From the NCBI GenBank assembly GCA_025504975.1, contig JANUWI010000008.1:682001-746000 (forward strand): 64,000 nucleotides of DNA, read 5' to 3'. How positions within the stretch are numbered: the stretch's first letter is position 1; each line of letters opens with the position of its first letter. Below are positions 1 to 11,207 of this stretch, piece by piece. A program made the translations under genes and the position numbers. A model generated the notes under the pieces. It made no database searches and had not been told where the DNA came from. It saw nothing but the letters and a program-made list of their open reading frames with translations. Origin of the DNA: Plenodomus lindquistii (taxonomy: Eukaryota > Ascomycota > Dothideomycetes > Pleosporales > Leptosphaeriaceae).

Positions 1-359
1 AACACTCGTCATCATGACGCTGACTACAGTGAAAGTGATGAATCATGACACTGAGGCGGTAGAAGTTCTGCCGCGACGAAAAACTGCATGGCAGGTCAAA
101 TGGTGTGTGTTTAGTCACGTGGTCAGGCCAGAGATGCCCACCTGGGCAGGTGCTCTCTCGTCCATGAACTGGTTCGCTACCATGAGCTTAGCTGCTCGTG
201 TTATACATGCATCACGACAAATTGCTTTCATCGAATGGTGGCATATAGTGATATAAAGATAAAAATTACCTGTGCAAAAAAATCAAGCCCTCCTAGGCTG
301 GTATCCAAAGCGCGACAAAAAAAAACGCTTCGATGTGCAACAATCATTGCAAACTCAAA
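1..359. other. gene-free edge
   Basis: No coding region, RNA gene or clear repeat is visible here. The short open frames have no recognisable protein character. The stretch lies 3' of the HeLo-domain gene and probably carries its terminator, but I could not place a polyadenylation signal with confidence. Confidence 0.5.
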
Positions 360-1949
360 CTAGTCCTGTTCTGGGCGGCCGAGAACATGATCATGTGTCA
401 CATCTCTTATATTCTTTGTCTCGATACGGCCCATTCCTGGATACTTGTCGTGGCGGTCAATTAAACTGTTGACCGTACTCACATCCTGTAGATGGTTGTT
501 ACTGCCTTCGCTGCTGACAGTCTTGATTTGTGAAAGGGCGTATTTGTCGAGCAGTTCGTGCTCGGGAAGTGCCGTGACTTCTCCACCGTTCTCCTCAATT
601 GCTGGCATATCTTGCTTCTCGTTGTCGACGGCCAAATTCCTCATGCGTGAGTTCAGATCAAGCGGTCCGTTCGGATCTGGTATCGCGCTGAGCGACTTTG
701 ACCGCACTGATTCAAGTGCATCGCTATCCTTCGATGTGGTGATTTCTGATGGATTTATTTCACCCGCTGAAAGCGAGCGTAGAGGGTCGACGACTTCATC
801 AGTGCCAGGTGTGCTCTCGGAACGGGGTTTGTTGATGTGCTTGGAACTTTTCGACCAAGATTTGAACTTGAACGCGTTAAGCCAACCAGGCCTCTTCTCT
901 TTTCCAGCGTTAGGATCGCAAGCTCGCTCAGCAGAGAGTTGTAGATGTGTCTTCTCTGCCGCAGCTGCCTTTGGTGGAGTTGAGCGAATATCATAATCAG
1001 ACTTGCGCCGTCCACCTGCTGGACCTTCGGTAGGAACAACGAGACCCAAACTAGCGCGACGAGTCGCTAGACTCGACTCCTTCAGCTCCTCGTTGATGTA
1101 TTGAAGAGCGGAGTCTACAACTTCGATGTACTCTGGGTAGTCAACTTCGCAGGCTTCACGAATAAGCCTCAGCTTCTCCCAATCTTGCTGGACGATGGAG
1201 CCAGAAAGGTCAGGATGCCATGCCATACATCGAATGTCGCTACGAGTGCCACGGTCAACCTGCTCTTTTACACCCATGAGCTCAATGAGTGAGTCCACCT
1301 CCTTACGCACGGTTGCGACAAAGTGATTGAATCGTGCGCCATCCTTCACGGTCCAGTGGTTGGTTGTCATGCTCATGTTGCGCTTGATGCTTGCGCGTGT
1401 GCCTGTCTGTCTGAGAAGATCTTGCAGCAGCGCGTACTTCTCGCGGAAGCCTTCGAGGCGATTCGTATCCAGGGCGGGGTATTCCAATTTAGAAAAGGTC
1501 TTGGGGCTCTTCATACCGTAGGTGTTCATCAACTCGTCTCGCGACATATTTGACGGTCGCCCTGCAATCTCATGAAGAGATTTTCGTATTTTCGCGTTGG
1601 TGATCTCCTCGTCTAGTCTCGAGTCCCTGACGCCAAAATTGACAGGCAGATGCGGGTCGGGATTCGTGAGTCCTGGGTGGCTAGGAATCATGTGTCGAGC
1701 GATCGTCGCCGGTGGAGCTGAAATGCCAACCGCATCGCCAAAAATCAAGAGCCTGCCCTGTTGCAGACCGAGTTTCGCAAGCGCGACTTTTTGCGCATGG
1801 TCGTTGTCCTTGGATGGATGGATGAGGTTGAAGGCTTCGACGCATGTGCTAAATTGCGTCGCAAGGGAGAAAACATCGGTCAGAATTTGCGCCTTGGTCT
1901 TTCCTGGCGATGCACCCTCTATGGTCTCGACGTTGCTCTTTTCAGTCAT
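360..1949 (-). CDS. HeLo-domain (prion-inhibition and propagation type) protein
   Basis: A single-exon gene of 529 codons. The frame is open further upstream, to 2090, but the first ATG is at 1949. The N-terminal part, roughly residues 10-230, reads like a fungal HeLo domain: a helix around FSTCVEAFNLIH, a later stretch with GRLLIFGDAVGI, and a second block around NHWTVKDGARFNHFVATV. HeLo domains are the cell-death-executing part of HET-S and related proteins; they form a helical bundle that can attack membranes when released by an adjoining amyloid or NLR signal. From about residue 270 on the protein is low-complexity, rich in Ser, Lys and Glu. I looked in the C terminus for a HET-s-type amyloid motif and found nothing convincing. 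No NLR gene is visible in the window. The family call rests on domain character only; the function in incompatibility is inference. Confidence 0.75.
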   Translation of the reverse strand: MTEKSNVETIEGASPGKTKAQILTDVFSLATQFSTCVEAFNLIHPSKDNDHAQKVALAKLGLQQGRLLIFGDAVGISAPPATIARHMIPSHPGLTNPDPHLPVNFGVRDSRLDEEITNAKIRKSLHEIAGRPSNMSRDELMNTYGMKSPKTFSKLEYPALDTNRLEGFREKYALLQDLLRQTGTRASIKRNMSMTTNHWTVKDGARFNHFVATVRKEVDSLIELMGVKEQVDRGTRSDIRCMAWHPDLSGSIVQQDWEKLRLIREACEVDYPEYIEVVDSALQYINEELKESSLATRRASLGLVVPTEGPAGGRRKSDYDIRSTPPKAAAAEKTHLQLSAERACDPNAGKEKRPGWLNAFKFKSWSKSSKHINKPRSESTPGTDEVVDPLRSLSAGEINPSEITTSKDSDALESVRSKSLSAIPDPNGPLDLNSRMRNLAVDNEKQDMPAIEENGGEVTALPEHELLDKYALSQIKTVSSEGSNNHLQDVSTVNSLIDRHDKYPGMGRIETKNIRDVTHDHVLGRPEQD

Positions 1950-2831
1950 GACTGCGGGGTAAGCGCAACGTGTTACTTGAGCGCGTAAGAAGAGTGGAAC
2001 AGTGTACGCAAAGGAGGTGCACGCTGTAACGATATGGACTGAGGGGTGTCCAGAGAATTTCACAGCGATCGATGGGCGGTCGAGATGCAAATCGGTTCAT
2101 GGCGTATGACGTCGCAAATGTACGGATGGATCTGTGGCGCAGCTTTCTACGCGAAGGAGCGGGGCAAGCTTAGATCGGATGACCCTTGAGGCTTTGTGGT
2201 ATGGAAACAGCCTCGCGATTCGTAGACTGTCCGTATAGCCGCACACAAGCATTTGCGTTGACGCATACCGCAATGTAGGTATAGACACTGTGACACGTGT
2301 TCTGTTGCGCAACACATGTGGTAAATAGTGAGTATTTTTCTGCCACATAGCCAAGATGCTGTTGTTGGGGGCTTGGCCCCGCTCCAACTCTCGGTGAGCT
2401 GAGAGTTTTGGTGGTGTTCAGCCACATGCAGTTACTCTTCTCTCTGGGTCGGTACAACTCAACGCATTTGGCCGGGATGCCTAGCACTCTCGGCGCGTGA
2501 GGGCTACAGAAGTTTTTCTTCGGCCTGAAGTAATGTGACATACACGGCGGATATCTTGAAGGTTCGACTCTGAGTAGACTATGATAACTTGAGCAGCATG
2601 GGAAGCTCCAGTCACAGATCGCTACTTACATCTGGTCTGCCTTGGTTAGACTCTCTGTTCTGGCGCTGAATGCTTTGTCGAAGCTTGTCGAATAGCCATG
2701 TCTTAAGCGCAACATGCTCGATCTGGGTCAGACTACTAGAAGGTCTTGAAAGTCTTCATTGTCAGCCGCTGGTCTCCAAAAAAAAAGTAGGAGGCACAGG
2801 CGATCGCATCTATTCCTTGAATCGCAGCCGG
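1950..2831. other. intergenic
   Basis: Upstream region of the HeLo gene and 3' flank of the rhodopsin-fold gene. Overlapping short minus-strand frames between 2097 and 2541 have no family character. I see no RNA gene or repeat. Confidence 0.5.
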
Positions 2832-4204
2832 CTATATGTGAAAATGGGTAGTCTTTCCAGTTGGCCTCTCCTCGTTCACACTTTGTGAAGTTATAGTATC
2901 TGCATCTTGACCTTCGGAAATTGCCTGGCTCAGCCTGTCTCCTGGACTTCCATTCACTACCGTTATCTCATCTGTGATGGTTTTGCTCACACTGCCTCTT
3001 CTATTGCACGAGACCTTGGTGTGTTGTGGGGTCGTATTGTCTCTAAACATCTTGTCCTGACTCTCCCGGTCGAATTTGGAAAAGGATTCGTAGATATTAC
3101 TGTGATGCACAGATCCCACACGGGCCTTTCGGGAACTCTCACTTCTTCTTGACAAGTGATAAGACTCTCTTCTCGTCGTTGCGCGGCGTGATCCAAGGAG
3201 AGGCCCAAAGACGCGCACGAATGGCCCGCGCAACATGGGTAGACACGCGCAGATGATCCCAGTGTTGGACTCAATCACGGTCCAGACTGTGGCAGGAATG
3301 GGACCCCAGGTTGGGTCTGGATCATTTGCTGATCTTGCGATCGTCGTTGCTCTGTAGATAGATGCAAAGGTAACGCTGCAAGGCATAAGCAAGGTTCGCC
3401 GTGCCAACGTCATCCTGTAACTCACAAGCCGCCAGTACCAAACACCAAGCATAGACCAAGCTTCTCCGCACGACCCATCGAGAGTCTCAGAATGCTGGGA
3501 ATGGGCATCGCTAGCAATATGAAGTCGGTTGTAATCTGCGTCGTCGCATATGATATCCACCAGGGTTCGTTCTTGAAGCACTTGTAGCCAGGTATGCTCC
3601 TATCCCAAAAGGCACGGACAGGTGAGCATTGGAAGACCGTTAAGATCGTAAACACAAGGCCGGAAGTGACAATCCACGCAGAAACTACGTGGGAGAGAAC
3701 GCGGAACGATTTGGTGGAAACGGCGAAGATGCGATAGTATAAGCACACGACCGATAATTTGGTGAACATCAAAACGACCTTGTAAATGACTGAAAGGGTA
3801 TGATTAGCTCAGCCTTGACGTTTTAATCCGCATGAGTGTTCCAATCTTTGACGTACTGTGCGCACCGTAGAACCATTTACGGGCCCTTATGCGAGAGTCC
3901 TGTGGGAGGGTAGCGTAGTGACGGCCATATCCGTAGACAACAGCTGTACTTGTGAGCGTAGTTTCCACATTTCCTTGAATGAACTCCTACCTTGACACTC
4001 GGTCAGGGTTAGCAAGACTGAGGATAGCAGTGCGGCGACGATCATGATGTCGTCAAGCCCCAGCCCGGTCTTCTTCATGACCCGCTGTGCAAGTCTGGCG
4101 GCCACGAAGAGCCCTGCGAGCACGACACCAAGTACACTGGCGAGCCAAAGTTCCCACCCCCTCTGAATAGGTCCTTCAGTGCCCAAGCCAACATTTGGAG
4201 CCAT
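2832..4204 (-). CDS. PTH11-type fungal rhodopsin-domain integral membrane protein
   Basis: Four exons (minus strand): 4204-3991, 3943-3857, 3789-3426 and 3375-2832, giving 402 codons. All junctions are GT..AG and in phase. Exon 1 begins with a short lumenal segment and a helix containing LASVLGVVLAGLFVAARLAQRV, followed by the GLGLDDIMIVAALL signature of the family. Later helices include the KVVLMFTKLSVVCLYYRIF stretch and the segment ending in LGLCLVFGTGGF, which is joined across the third intron to VTFASIYR. After the last helix there is a soluble tail of about 130 residues, Ser/Arg/Thr-rich, which is probably cytosolic. The family is seven-helix; some members (PTH11 in rice blast) sense host surfaces. 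No CFEM cysteine domain is visible at the N terminus. Ligand and role are unknown. Confidence 0.85.
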
Positions 4205-5175
4205 ATCTTTGCATCAACAATCGGAAAGAGAATGGAAGCCTGTGTGCACTGTCGACACTGAAGTGGGGACAGCAACATAATAGAACCGGCCATCCATCAC
4301 CCTGAGGTTGCCTGAAGCGGAACAATGCGGTGATTCGATGAGTTGGACCGTCCTGGTACTCGTCGGTACACCGTTGTGACAGCGAATAATGGGGTTCGTC
4401 CTCAGTACCGTCCCGTAAGCGATTGGACATTTTCCCTACGTTCGGCAGGTGCTACTAGCACGACCGGGAATGTGTCCACGGGTTCCTTGCTAAGGCGTGT
4501 GTTCAGTGTGGAACCCGAGAGATTGGTAATGTCGAGATCGGCGAAGTGGTCGAATTGATTCCTGGGTCATGTCACGCAAAGGTGCGATCGTCATTCGTTC
4601 GGCCCAACGTCCGGCGGATCCCATCGTGGAGGTCCCTTTCGCACACGTGGAAGGATTCTGAATCAGATTAGATCTCGCGTACATCGCCACACAATACAGT
4701 CACCGTGTGAACACAGTCGTGTCTATCAGTTGGCATAGATGGTGTTGTGGGGGAACTTGGGTGAAACTCGAAGGGACTCCGGGAAGGCGCGGCTGCTTGA
4801 TCGAGGTTAGCGCCGCGCACGCCAACATACGCCTGCCCTTCCCAGGTGAACATTTCATTCACCATCCCGTGTGTTAATCATCACAAGGCGCTCGACGCCG
4901 GTGTTTCTCCGCTCAGCCTAGCAGACTCGCCAATGCTGCTCGGACTTTTACCTCTTCACAGCGACGCCTAGCGCGTGGCAATTACGGGCTGCCGTCTGCG
5001 TGAAGGCTCGAAGATGTACCGAGCTCCAATAGCAGCACACTGTCCCGTTTGCTCCTACCTCAGGGTGGGTCCACAATTACCTACACCATGAAGTCACAAT
5101 AGAACCAACTTTTATCTCCCCAACCTCACCCACACCGCGAGCAGCGAAGGCCTGTTGTTTCATCTTGACGAGACC
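4205..5175. other. intergenic between divergent genes
   Basis: This is the shared upstream region of the rhodopsin-fold gene (-) and the carboxylesterase (+). Only short frames without protein character are present. The last 60 bases before the esterase start are C-rich (Ccctcaacctcaccc type), as is common in fungal leaders. Confidence 0.5.
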
Positions 5176-7113
5176 ATGCTTCGCCTTCTCGTTGTAGCAA
5201 CTGCGGTCGCCTCCCTTTTCGGCTCTTCCATCGCTGTCGCACCACCACGGCCTCGCATCCAGACATCAAGTGGCACTATAGTCGGCCACCAGGCGGCGAA
5301 CAGAACGCGTGTTACAGAATTCCTGGGCATTCGATACGCCGAAGCGCCAGTAGGAGACCTCAGGTTTGTCGCACCAAAGAAATACGAGGCACCTGCAGGA
5401 ACCGTCTTCGATGCATCTGAATGGGTAATACAATGTTTATCACTGCGTCTACTGGATTGAGCTAACAAATGCAGTCAGCGTACGTTGTCGTCGTGGGGGG
5501 TCTTTCGTGGAGGACCTATCGAAGAACAAGACTAAACTCGCCTTAGTGATTGCCCATCCAATAAACCTCCAGTGTCGGCCTTTCCAAATTTCACCGAACC
5601 CTCTGGTCTGCGTGTAGGTGTCACATGTCTCGACATGTATTCTTGGATCATGGTTGAATCTGTGTGCTGACACTCGCCAAGGTCTGGAAAGCCTTCGCAG
5701 CCCAGAACAGCAATCCTGCATCCGAGGACTGTCTCAAGCTTAACCTTTGGTCGCGCAATCTCTCAGATGTCAAGACAAAGAGGCCCGTGCTAGTCTTCTT
5801 TCACGGCGGTCGTAAGTGCTTGAGAGGTACGAGTCCACTCGTGAGTCGTTGTTGACCAGCTCTCCAGGCTTCCAAATTCCGGGACCCCACAGCCCCTTCT
5901 ATAATGGGCAATATCTTGCCGATGCCGAGGATGTGGTAGTCGTAACGACCAAGTATTTATTCATTGGTCACGTGGCTGTTCTTCGCTAATCAGACACAGT
6001 TACCGTCTTGGAATCTTTGGGTTTGCAGGAGCTCCAGGAATCGAGGCCAACGCGGCGCTTCGCGATCAGCGAGCTGCCATCGAATGGGTACGGGATAACA
6101 TAGCTGCATTCGGAGGCGATCCTTCACGTATCGTCATCTTTGGCCAGAGCGCAGGCGGCGCATCGGTGGACTACTGGTCATTTGCGTGGAGGAGCGATCC
6201 CATTGTGTCAGGTCTTATCCCCATGTCTGGGACGTCTCTGAGCTTCCTTCCAAACACCCCGGAGTACTCGCAGTCCCTCTGGTATAATGTCTCACAAACA
6301 GTCGGCTGCGGTGGACCCAATGACGACCCTGCGGCGGTACTTTCTTGCGTGCGCTCCAAAGACACTTCGTCTCTTTTGGCAGCGGCTGCTCGCGTCCCGG
6401 CGCTTCCAACACAGGCTCTCGCCCAGGCTACGTTCCATCCTACCGTCGACAACATTACAGTTTTTACAGACTACGAGCAACTCTCGGCCGCTGGTTCTTT
6501 TGCGAAGATACCTTTGCTGGTAGGCAATGCTGATCAGGAGGACGGCTGGTACAGGATATCAGGATGGGCTGCGAGGCTCACCTTTACAGACGCCCGATGG
6601 GACTTGTTCAGCCAACGAGCTTTTACATGTCCCGTCGCGTACTCGGCTGGGTACAGGGCTCAATACAAGGTCCCAACGTGGCGCTACCGTTACCATGGTG
6701 ATTGGGACAACCTTCGTCTCTACAACGGTAGTGCTGGGCTCAGTCCAAGAGGTAGCGGCGCTTATCATGGCTCGGACTTGAACATGGTCTTTGGCACTGC
6801 AGAAGACGTATCTGGATTGAAGAACACGGCTGCCGAGAATCAGACAATTAAGTACATTCAAGGTGCATGGGCTGCATTTGCTCGCGATGCCAAGAACGGG
6901 CTCACACAGTACGGGTGGCCGGCTTACTCAAAGACTGGTAAGTTGATACACTATTCTTCTTACAAGACGCATCTTTTAACGAAGATATCAGGCAAGACAC
7001 TTGTCCAGCTGGCTCTTAGCAACAGCCCGACGCCAAAGTTTGTCGACCCAGCTACCTACGATGCTGCGTGTCCTGCGAAGAACGACCCTCTCCCAGGCCG
7101 GGGTGCTTTCTAG
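5176..7113 (+). CDS. secreted type-B carboxylesterase/lipase
   Basis: Seven exons: 5176-5424, 5475-5479, 5547-5613, 5682-5811, 5868-5952, 6000-6937 and 6992-7113, giving 531 codons. The second exon is only 5 nt (TCAGC); without it the frame does not join, and with it the text reads EW-SA-DCPS, matching the first-disulfide region of this family. A signal peptide covers about residues 1-22. Catalytic residues visible: Ser229 in FGQSAGGASVDYW, Glu359 in GNADQEDGW and His435 in GAYHGSDLNMVFG. The oxyanion-hole region is FFHGGRFQIPGPHSPFYNG. The last intron (6938-6991) is 54 nt and would stay in frame if retained. The start at 5176 is the first ATG ahead of the signal peptide. The enzyme should hydrolyse carboxylic esters outside the cell; the substrate cannot be told. 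Confidence 0.9.
5475..5479 (+). other. 5-nt microexon of the carboxylesterase
   Basis: This exon lies between a 50-nt intron (5425-5474, with CTAAC and ATGCAG near its end) and a 67-nt intron (5480-5546, GTACGT..TTAG). It is needed to join codon 83 to the DCPSNKPP exon in phase, because direct splicing of the neighbouring exons gives an immediate stop codon. Confidence 0.7.
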
Positions 7114-8418
7114 GATAATTCGATTAGTAGACGAAAAGTGCATGACGTTTCCTGCAACCACCCCGTATATTTCACATTCGCACAGCAAACGCTAACACTC
7201 ACGAGGTGACGTGTTGTTGACTTGTGTGTTGCCGTGACCTCTGTATCATTGGAGATGGAAACGTTGATACATGTGTATCTTTCTACAACTGAATATTCAA
7301 CCACTGCAAGAGCCTTTACTTTTAGCCACCAGAAATAACACATCAAGCTGAACCCATCTGTCAGTCTGTCGCGTGCAATCTGAGGAACGGCTCGGCTCCA
7401 GGACCCACTAACCTGGCTGGTACATAAGGATGCTCGGACTTTGTCCTCAAACTTGGTCACGGCCCGGTGCGCGACCACCAAATGATGCCCCGTGGCGGAG
7501 CATGGCAGCTCGGCGCCACCCATGAGGACAGAACCGAAATGACGGCAGCTTAGGCCCTCGCGATCGTGCATACATATTTGAATTCGCTTGAACGTGATTT
7601 ATAATTGGATGCTGACTGCTGCGCATGATTACCGCACCAAGATCTGACCCGTATGGCAACCCTCCGAATTTCATTGGCCCACGAGCTGAAATCTCACTTC
7701 ACGAACAATTTTTCGTAATCGAGTTTGATCAGAAATGGAGACAGTATAGCAGCAGCTGCACGGCGCAATGAGTTTACATTTGATGCATCCCTTGGGATAC
7801 CTTTGCTGCAGGTCCAACAACTTACTGCCGTGCAGGTCCAATTGGCTGGTCTGCAGCCGATTTGTGCGAGATGCGTGCAGCGGACTCAAACTAGCTACCA
7901 AAAATGCTGAATTGAATTCAGCCGGACCTAGAACTTGGAGATTGAATCCTGTATTTACCACTTCGGTCGCTACTTGACTCGACGAGCACGTGCAGAAAGT
8001 CATGTATTTCCGCACAATGCTGGGCGACATTACTCTTGGTCACGTTGGTTATGTCTTCAACTTCGCAAAGGTCGACCTCGATCAGGTGATACAAAGGCGA
8101 GAAAAGTGTCTCTTAACAGGTGTAGAGTATGAGCATCCTGTAAGACCCAGGATGTCGACGCTCAAGTACCGGAACTAGAACATTAGGCCTCCTCGATGCT
8201 AACTCAACTAGGCAAGGGTCATATAGGTCCCTTTACAGGGAGGTCAGTAAACGAGCGTGAGAAACAGGGCTTTCCCCGCTCTCGGTCTCCCTCATCTACT
8301 CGGTATCATCCGATCAGTAGTTCACAGCTGCTGAATATACAAGTCCACACCCAATCGTCTGGGTCATAGGTTCACGAAAGACAGGTCTCAGCCAACGATC
8401 ACTTTGGAATCCGACATC
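7114..8418. other. intergenic
   Basis: About 1.3 kb without a supportable gene. Short frames occur on both strands (for example 7110-7571 minus and 7725-8178 plus), but none has domain, signal-peptide or codon character. I see no RNA gene or repeat. Confidence 0.5.
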
Positions 8419-9385
8419 ATGAGCTCAATCAGTACCTGGCAGTTTTCGCCCATCATCACAGAATTTCCCGCTGGCATCCTTCCCAATATCGGCTTTTACA
8501 AAGCTACCAATGGATCGTGGGAGTATCAAATCCAGCTCGCATGGCCTTTGAACTGGACCACACAAGCAGAGAGCACAACGGTGGAGACCATGTTAGCACC
8601 GTCTTAACATCGATAAGAGTACGGCTCACATGTCCAGGTACGTTGTAGATGGCAACGCGCTCGGCATGCCCGCAACAGACGCCTGGCGTCGTCGCCGACC
8701 AGTCGAGTTCAACCAACCAGACAGCATCGTCGTCAGCATCGGCTACCCAGAAACGATTGACGACTCGCCATACAGCACACAGCGGTACTCTGATCTACAG
8801 CCGCCAGTCTGCGCCAACTGCACTCCCCCAGCCCTTCCAGGCGTCCCGTCCAACGCCGACAATTTTCTCGACTTCATCGACACTGCGCTCCGCCCCTGGG
8901 TCCAAGAATCTATCTTTTCGCACGCAAAGTTTAACCGCGATGTCCTATACGGCCATTCATTCGGGGGCCTGTTCGTCCTGTACGCTCTTGTCGCGCGCCC
9001 AGATCTCTTCGATACTTTTCTTGCTGCTTCGCCAGCTTTGTACTGGAATGACGATTACGTCTTCAATCACACAGACTTCTTGGCTCCTCTTACGTCGCCT
9101 ACATCGACGCCCAACATGACGACGAAACCCGCTTTTCAAATCAGCTACGGGGCCATTGAACAAGATCTGGTGAGGAGACGGAGAGAAAGTGACGAAGAGT
9201 GGGCGTTTCGACAGAGTATTTTGTTGCCGTTGAGAATGGCGGATTTGAGCACGAAATTGTATGCGAAGGTGGAGAATAGCTCGGTGCTGAGGGATGTTAG
9301 GTTGCGTGAGTACCCGTTTAGCGATCATGCGGCTGTGGGGGGTGCGGCGATTTCAGACGGCATTGATTATTTCCTGGACTGGTAG
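8419..9385 (+). CDS. esterase-D/IroE-like alpha/beta hydrolase
   Basis: Two exons, 8419-8591 and 8638-9385, giving 306 codons. The frame is open upstream from 8404, but the first ATG is at 8419. The splice joins AT|G to YVVDGNALG, the usual first strand of the PF00756 putative-esterase family. Nucleophile Ser165 lies in YGHSFGGLFVLYAL, followed by LAASPALYWND, and His288 lies in FSDHAAVGG near the C terminus. The closest described group acts on siderophore or trilactone esters (IroE) or S-formylglutathione (esterase D). No signal peptide is seen, so a cytosolic enzyme is likely. No siderophore synthetase is visible in this window, so a siderophore role is only a possibility. Confidence 0.85.
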
Positions 9386-10159
9386 ATGGAGATGGATGTG
9401 CATGTGGATGCGTAAATGCAGGTGCGTGCGGATATGAAGCAAGGAAATGGGGACTGGGTTCCGGCTACGTCACGTTCTCGCGTAACCTTCACAATGGATG
9501 CAATCTGCTGACGATAGCGACGAAGACGGGAAGAGAGAGCATCAGGGCGAGTTCACGGCCGCGGGGTAGTTTAGTTTCGTCGCTCCCCCAGCACCCCATT
9601 GAGGCTCCACCTAATAATCACCAGTATCCAGCAAGCATGTAACAGCGTCCCACAAGTATTGATAACAACTGTTCCAATCTGGCGCCATGATTGCCAGTTC
9701 TCAAAACGACAGAAAGGCGGTCACGGCGGGACCCGGGCAAGCGCGCACGCGGATTGGCTGCAGTGCGGCGAAAAGATTGGGGCTGTGGGTGGGGCGGCAA
9801 CCCGCTGGCAACGAGGCTCAACGGGACGCTTGCACGCCAACGTCGCTCGCTGCAAAGATTTCGCCTAGTGATCTCCGTTGTACGTCATATTTGGACAATT
9901 GCGCAGGGTCTTGCGAGTCGAGTCGGCTTAGTTGTTGATGGGGGGGGGGAAACGAGGGAGTGGGCTTGTGTTGGGAAGGACGGCCACGGGGGGGATTAAA
10001 AGAGTTGCTGGGCCCACTCGTCTCGTGTGAAGGAGGGTTCATCTTTCTCAGTTGACTTGTGGGATTATACGAAACCGCTGGACGGACGGCAGACACACTC
10101 TAGAGTGCTACTCATTACTCCCATACCATACCATCATACACAGTCACTGAACCAACTCA
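9386..10159. other. intergenic
   Basis: Gene-free stretch between the hydrolase and the short-chain dehydrogenase. It contains a G-rich part with a run of nine or so G near 9940. Overlapping frames at 9599-9999 have no protein character. Confidence 0.5.
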
Positions 10160-10176
10160 ACACACACAACAACAAA

Positions 10177-10207
<31 letters not shown>

Positions 10208-10227
10208 GCAACAACAACAACAACAAC
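10160..10227 (+). promoter_or_regulatory. CAA/CAG-repeat 5' leader of the dehydrogenase
   Basis: The 68 bases before the ATG are almost only A, C and G, in CAA and CAG triplets, ending in six CAA units directly before ATG. There is no T and no upstream ATG in this stretch. Unstructured CAA-type leaders are known to favour scanning and translation in yeast; here that effect is inference. Confidence 0.6.
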
Positions 10228-11207
10228 ATGTCCACACCAGCCCCCCCTCGCATGCCCGCCCGCGGCATCTCAACCCTCAACCTAAACAAGCCCGTCCGCC
10301 CCGGCATCGAACGCGCCCCAACATCCACCAACCTCACCCGGCCCCTTCCCATCCACCGTCTCGAAGGAAAAGTCGTCTTCATCACCGGCGGTGGCGGCAA
10401 AATCGGCGTCGAAAGCGCAGGCCGGCTCCTCGTCGAAGGCGCAAACGTCGCCCTCATCGATATTGACCAGCCTGCCCTCGAGGCCGCAGTCCCCGTCCTC
10501 AAAGCCGCTATTCCCACAGGCGTGCCCCTGGAATCACGCATCATGACTATTGCTGCCGACGCGACCAAGGAAGATGTCATCGAGGCTTGTGTGAAGAAGA
10601 CTGTTCAGCGCTTCGGCAAAATCGATGCTGCACTGCTGAATTGCTCGGAGCGCGAGGAGAACAAGAGTTTGTTTGAGATGAGTCAGGAGGATTTTGATCG
10701 TATTATGCTTATTAATACAAAGTCTGGTATGTTCATGTCTTTCTACCATTCCATCGCGCCCATTCATAGACTGTATGTGTGTGTGTGTGTGCAACCACTA
10801 ACGACAACACAGCTTTCCTTGGCGTAAAACACCTCGCAACCGCCATGCGCCCCCACGGCGGCTCCATCATCCTCCGCTCCTCCATCGCCGGCCTCCGCGG
10901 CATGCCCGGCCTAATCGCCTACTCTACTTCGAAATTCGCCCTCCGCGGCATCGCACTCACTGCCGCCGAGGAACTCGGCCAATACGGTATCCGCGTCAAT
11001 ACTATCCACACGAGCATCATTTCGGGCCCGGGGTACAAGGAGGGATGGGATAAGGACCAGTTGGATGAGCTCAAGGATACGACGGCGCTGGGGCGGTTTG
11101 GCGCGCCGGATGATATTGCGAGTGTGGTTGCTTTTTTGGCGAGTGAGGATAGTAAGTTTATGACTGGGGGGCATTTGAAGATTGATGGGGGGTGTGTTAG
11201 TGTTTAG
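10228..11207 (+). CDS. short-chain dehydrogenase/reductase (SDR)
   Basis: Two exons, 10228-10726 and 10813-11207, giving 297 codons. The ATG at 10228 is chosen because the upstream open frame is only the CAA/CAG leader. The nucleotide-binding loop is TGGGGKIG (residues 53-60), a variant of TGxxxGIG. The usual NNAG motif reads LNCSE, which is a real departure. The catalytic segment is RSSIAG followed by YSTSK (Tyr203, Lys207). The C-terminal TGGHLKIDGGCVSV is typical of classical SDRs. The 86-nt intron has a (TG)n run before its acceptor. A 45-residue N-terminal extension, Pro/Arg-rich, precedes the Rossmann fold. The substrate is unknown. Confidence 0.88.

Noticed and set aside
360..480. Possible HET-s-type amyloid motif (HRAM) at the C terminus of the HeLo protein
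   Set aside because: Only an LG pair and a general polar pattern align. The spaced Arg, Asn and Gly positions expected in two repeats are absent.
445..996. 183-codon plus-strand frame
   Set aside because: Antisense shadow of the HeLo gene tail; Ser-rich only because it mirrors a low-complexity region.
2550..2580. GGTTCGACTC resembling a tRNA B box
   Set aside because: The flanking bases do not form a T-stem, and no A box or cloverleaf was found upstream.
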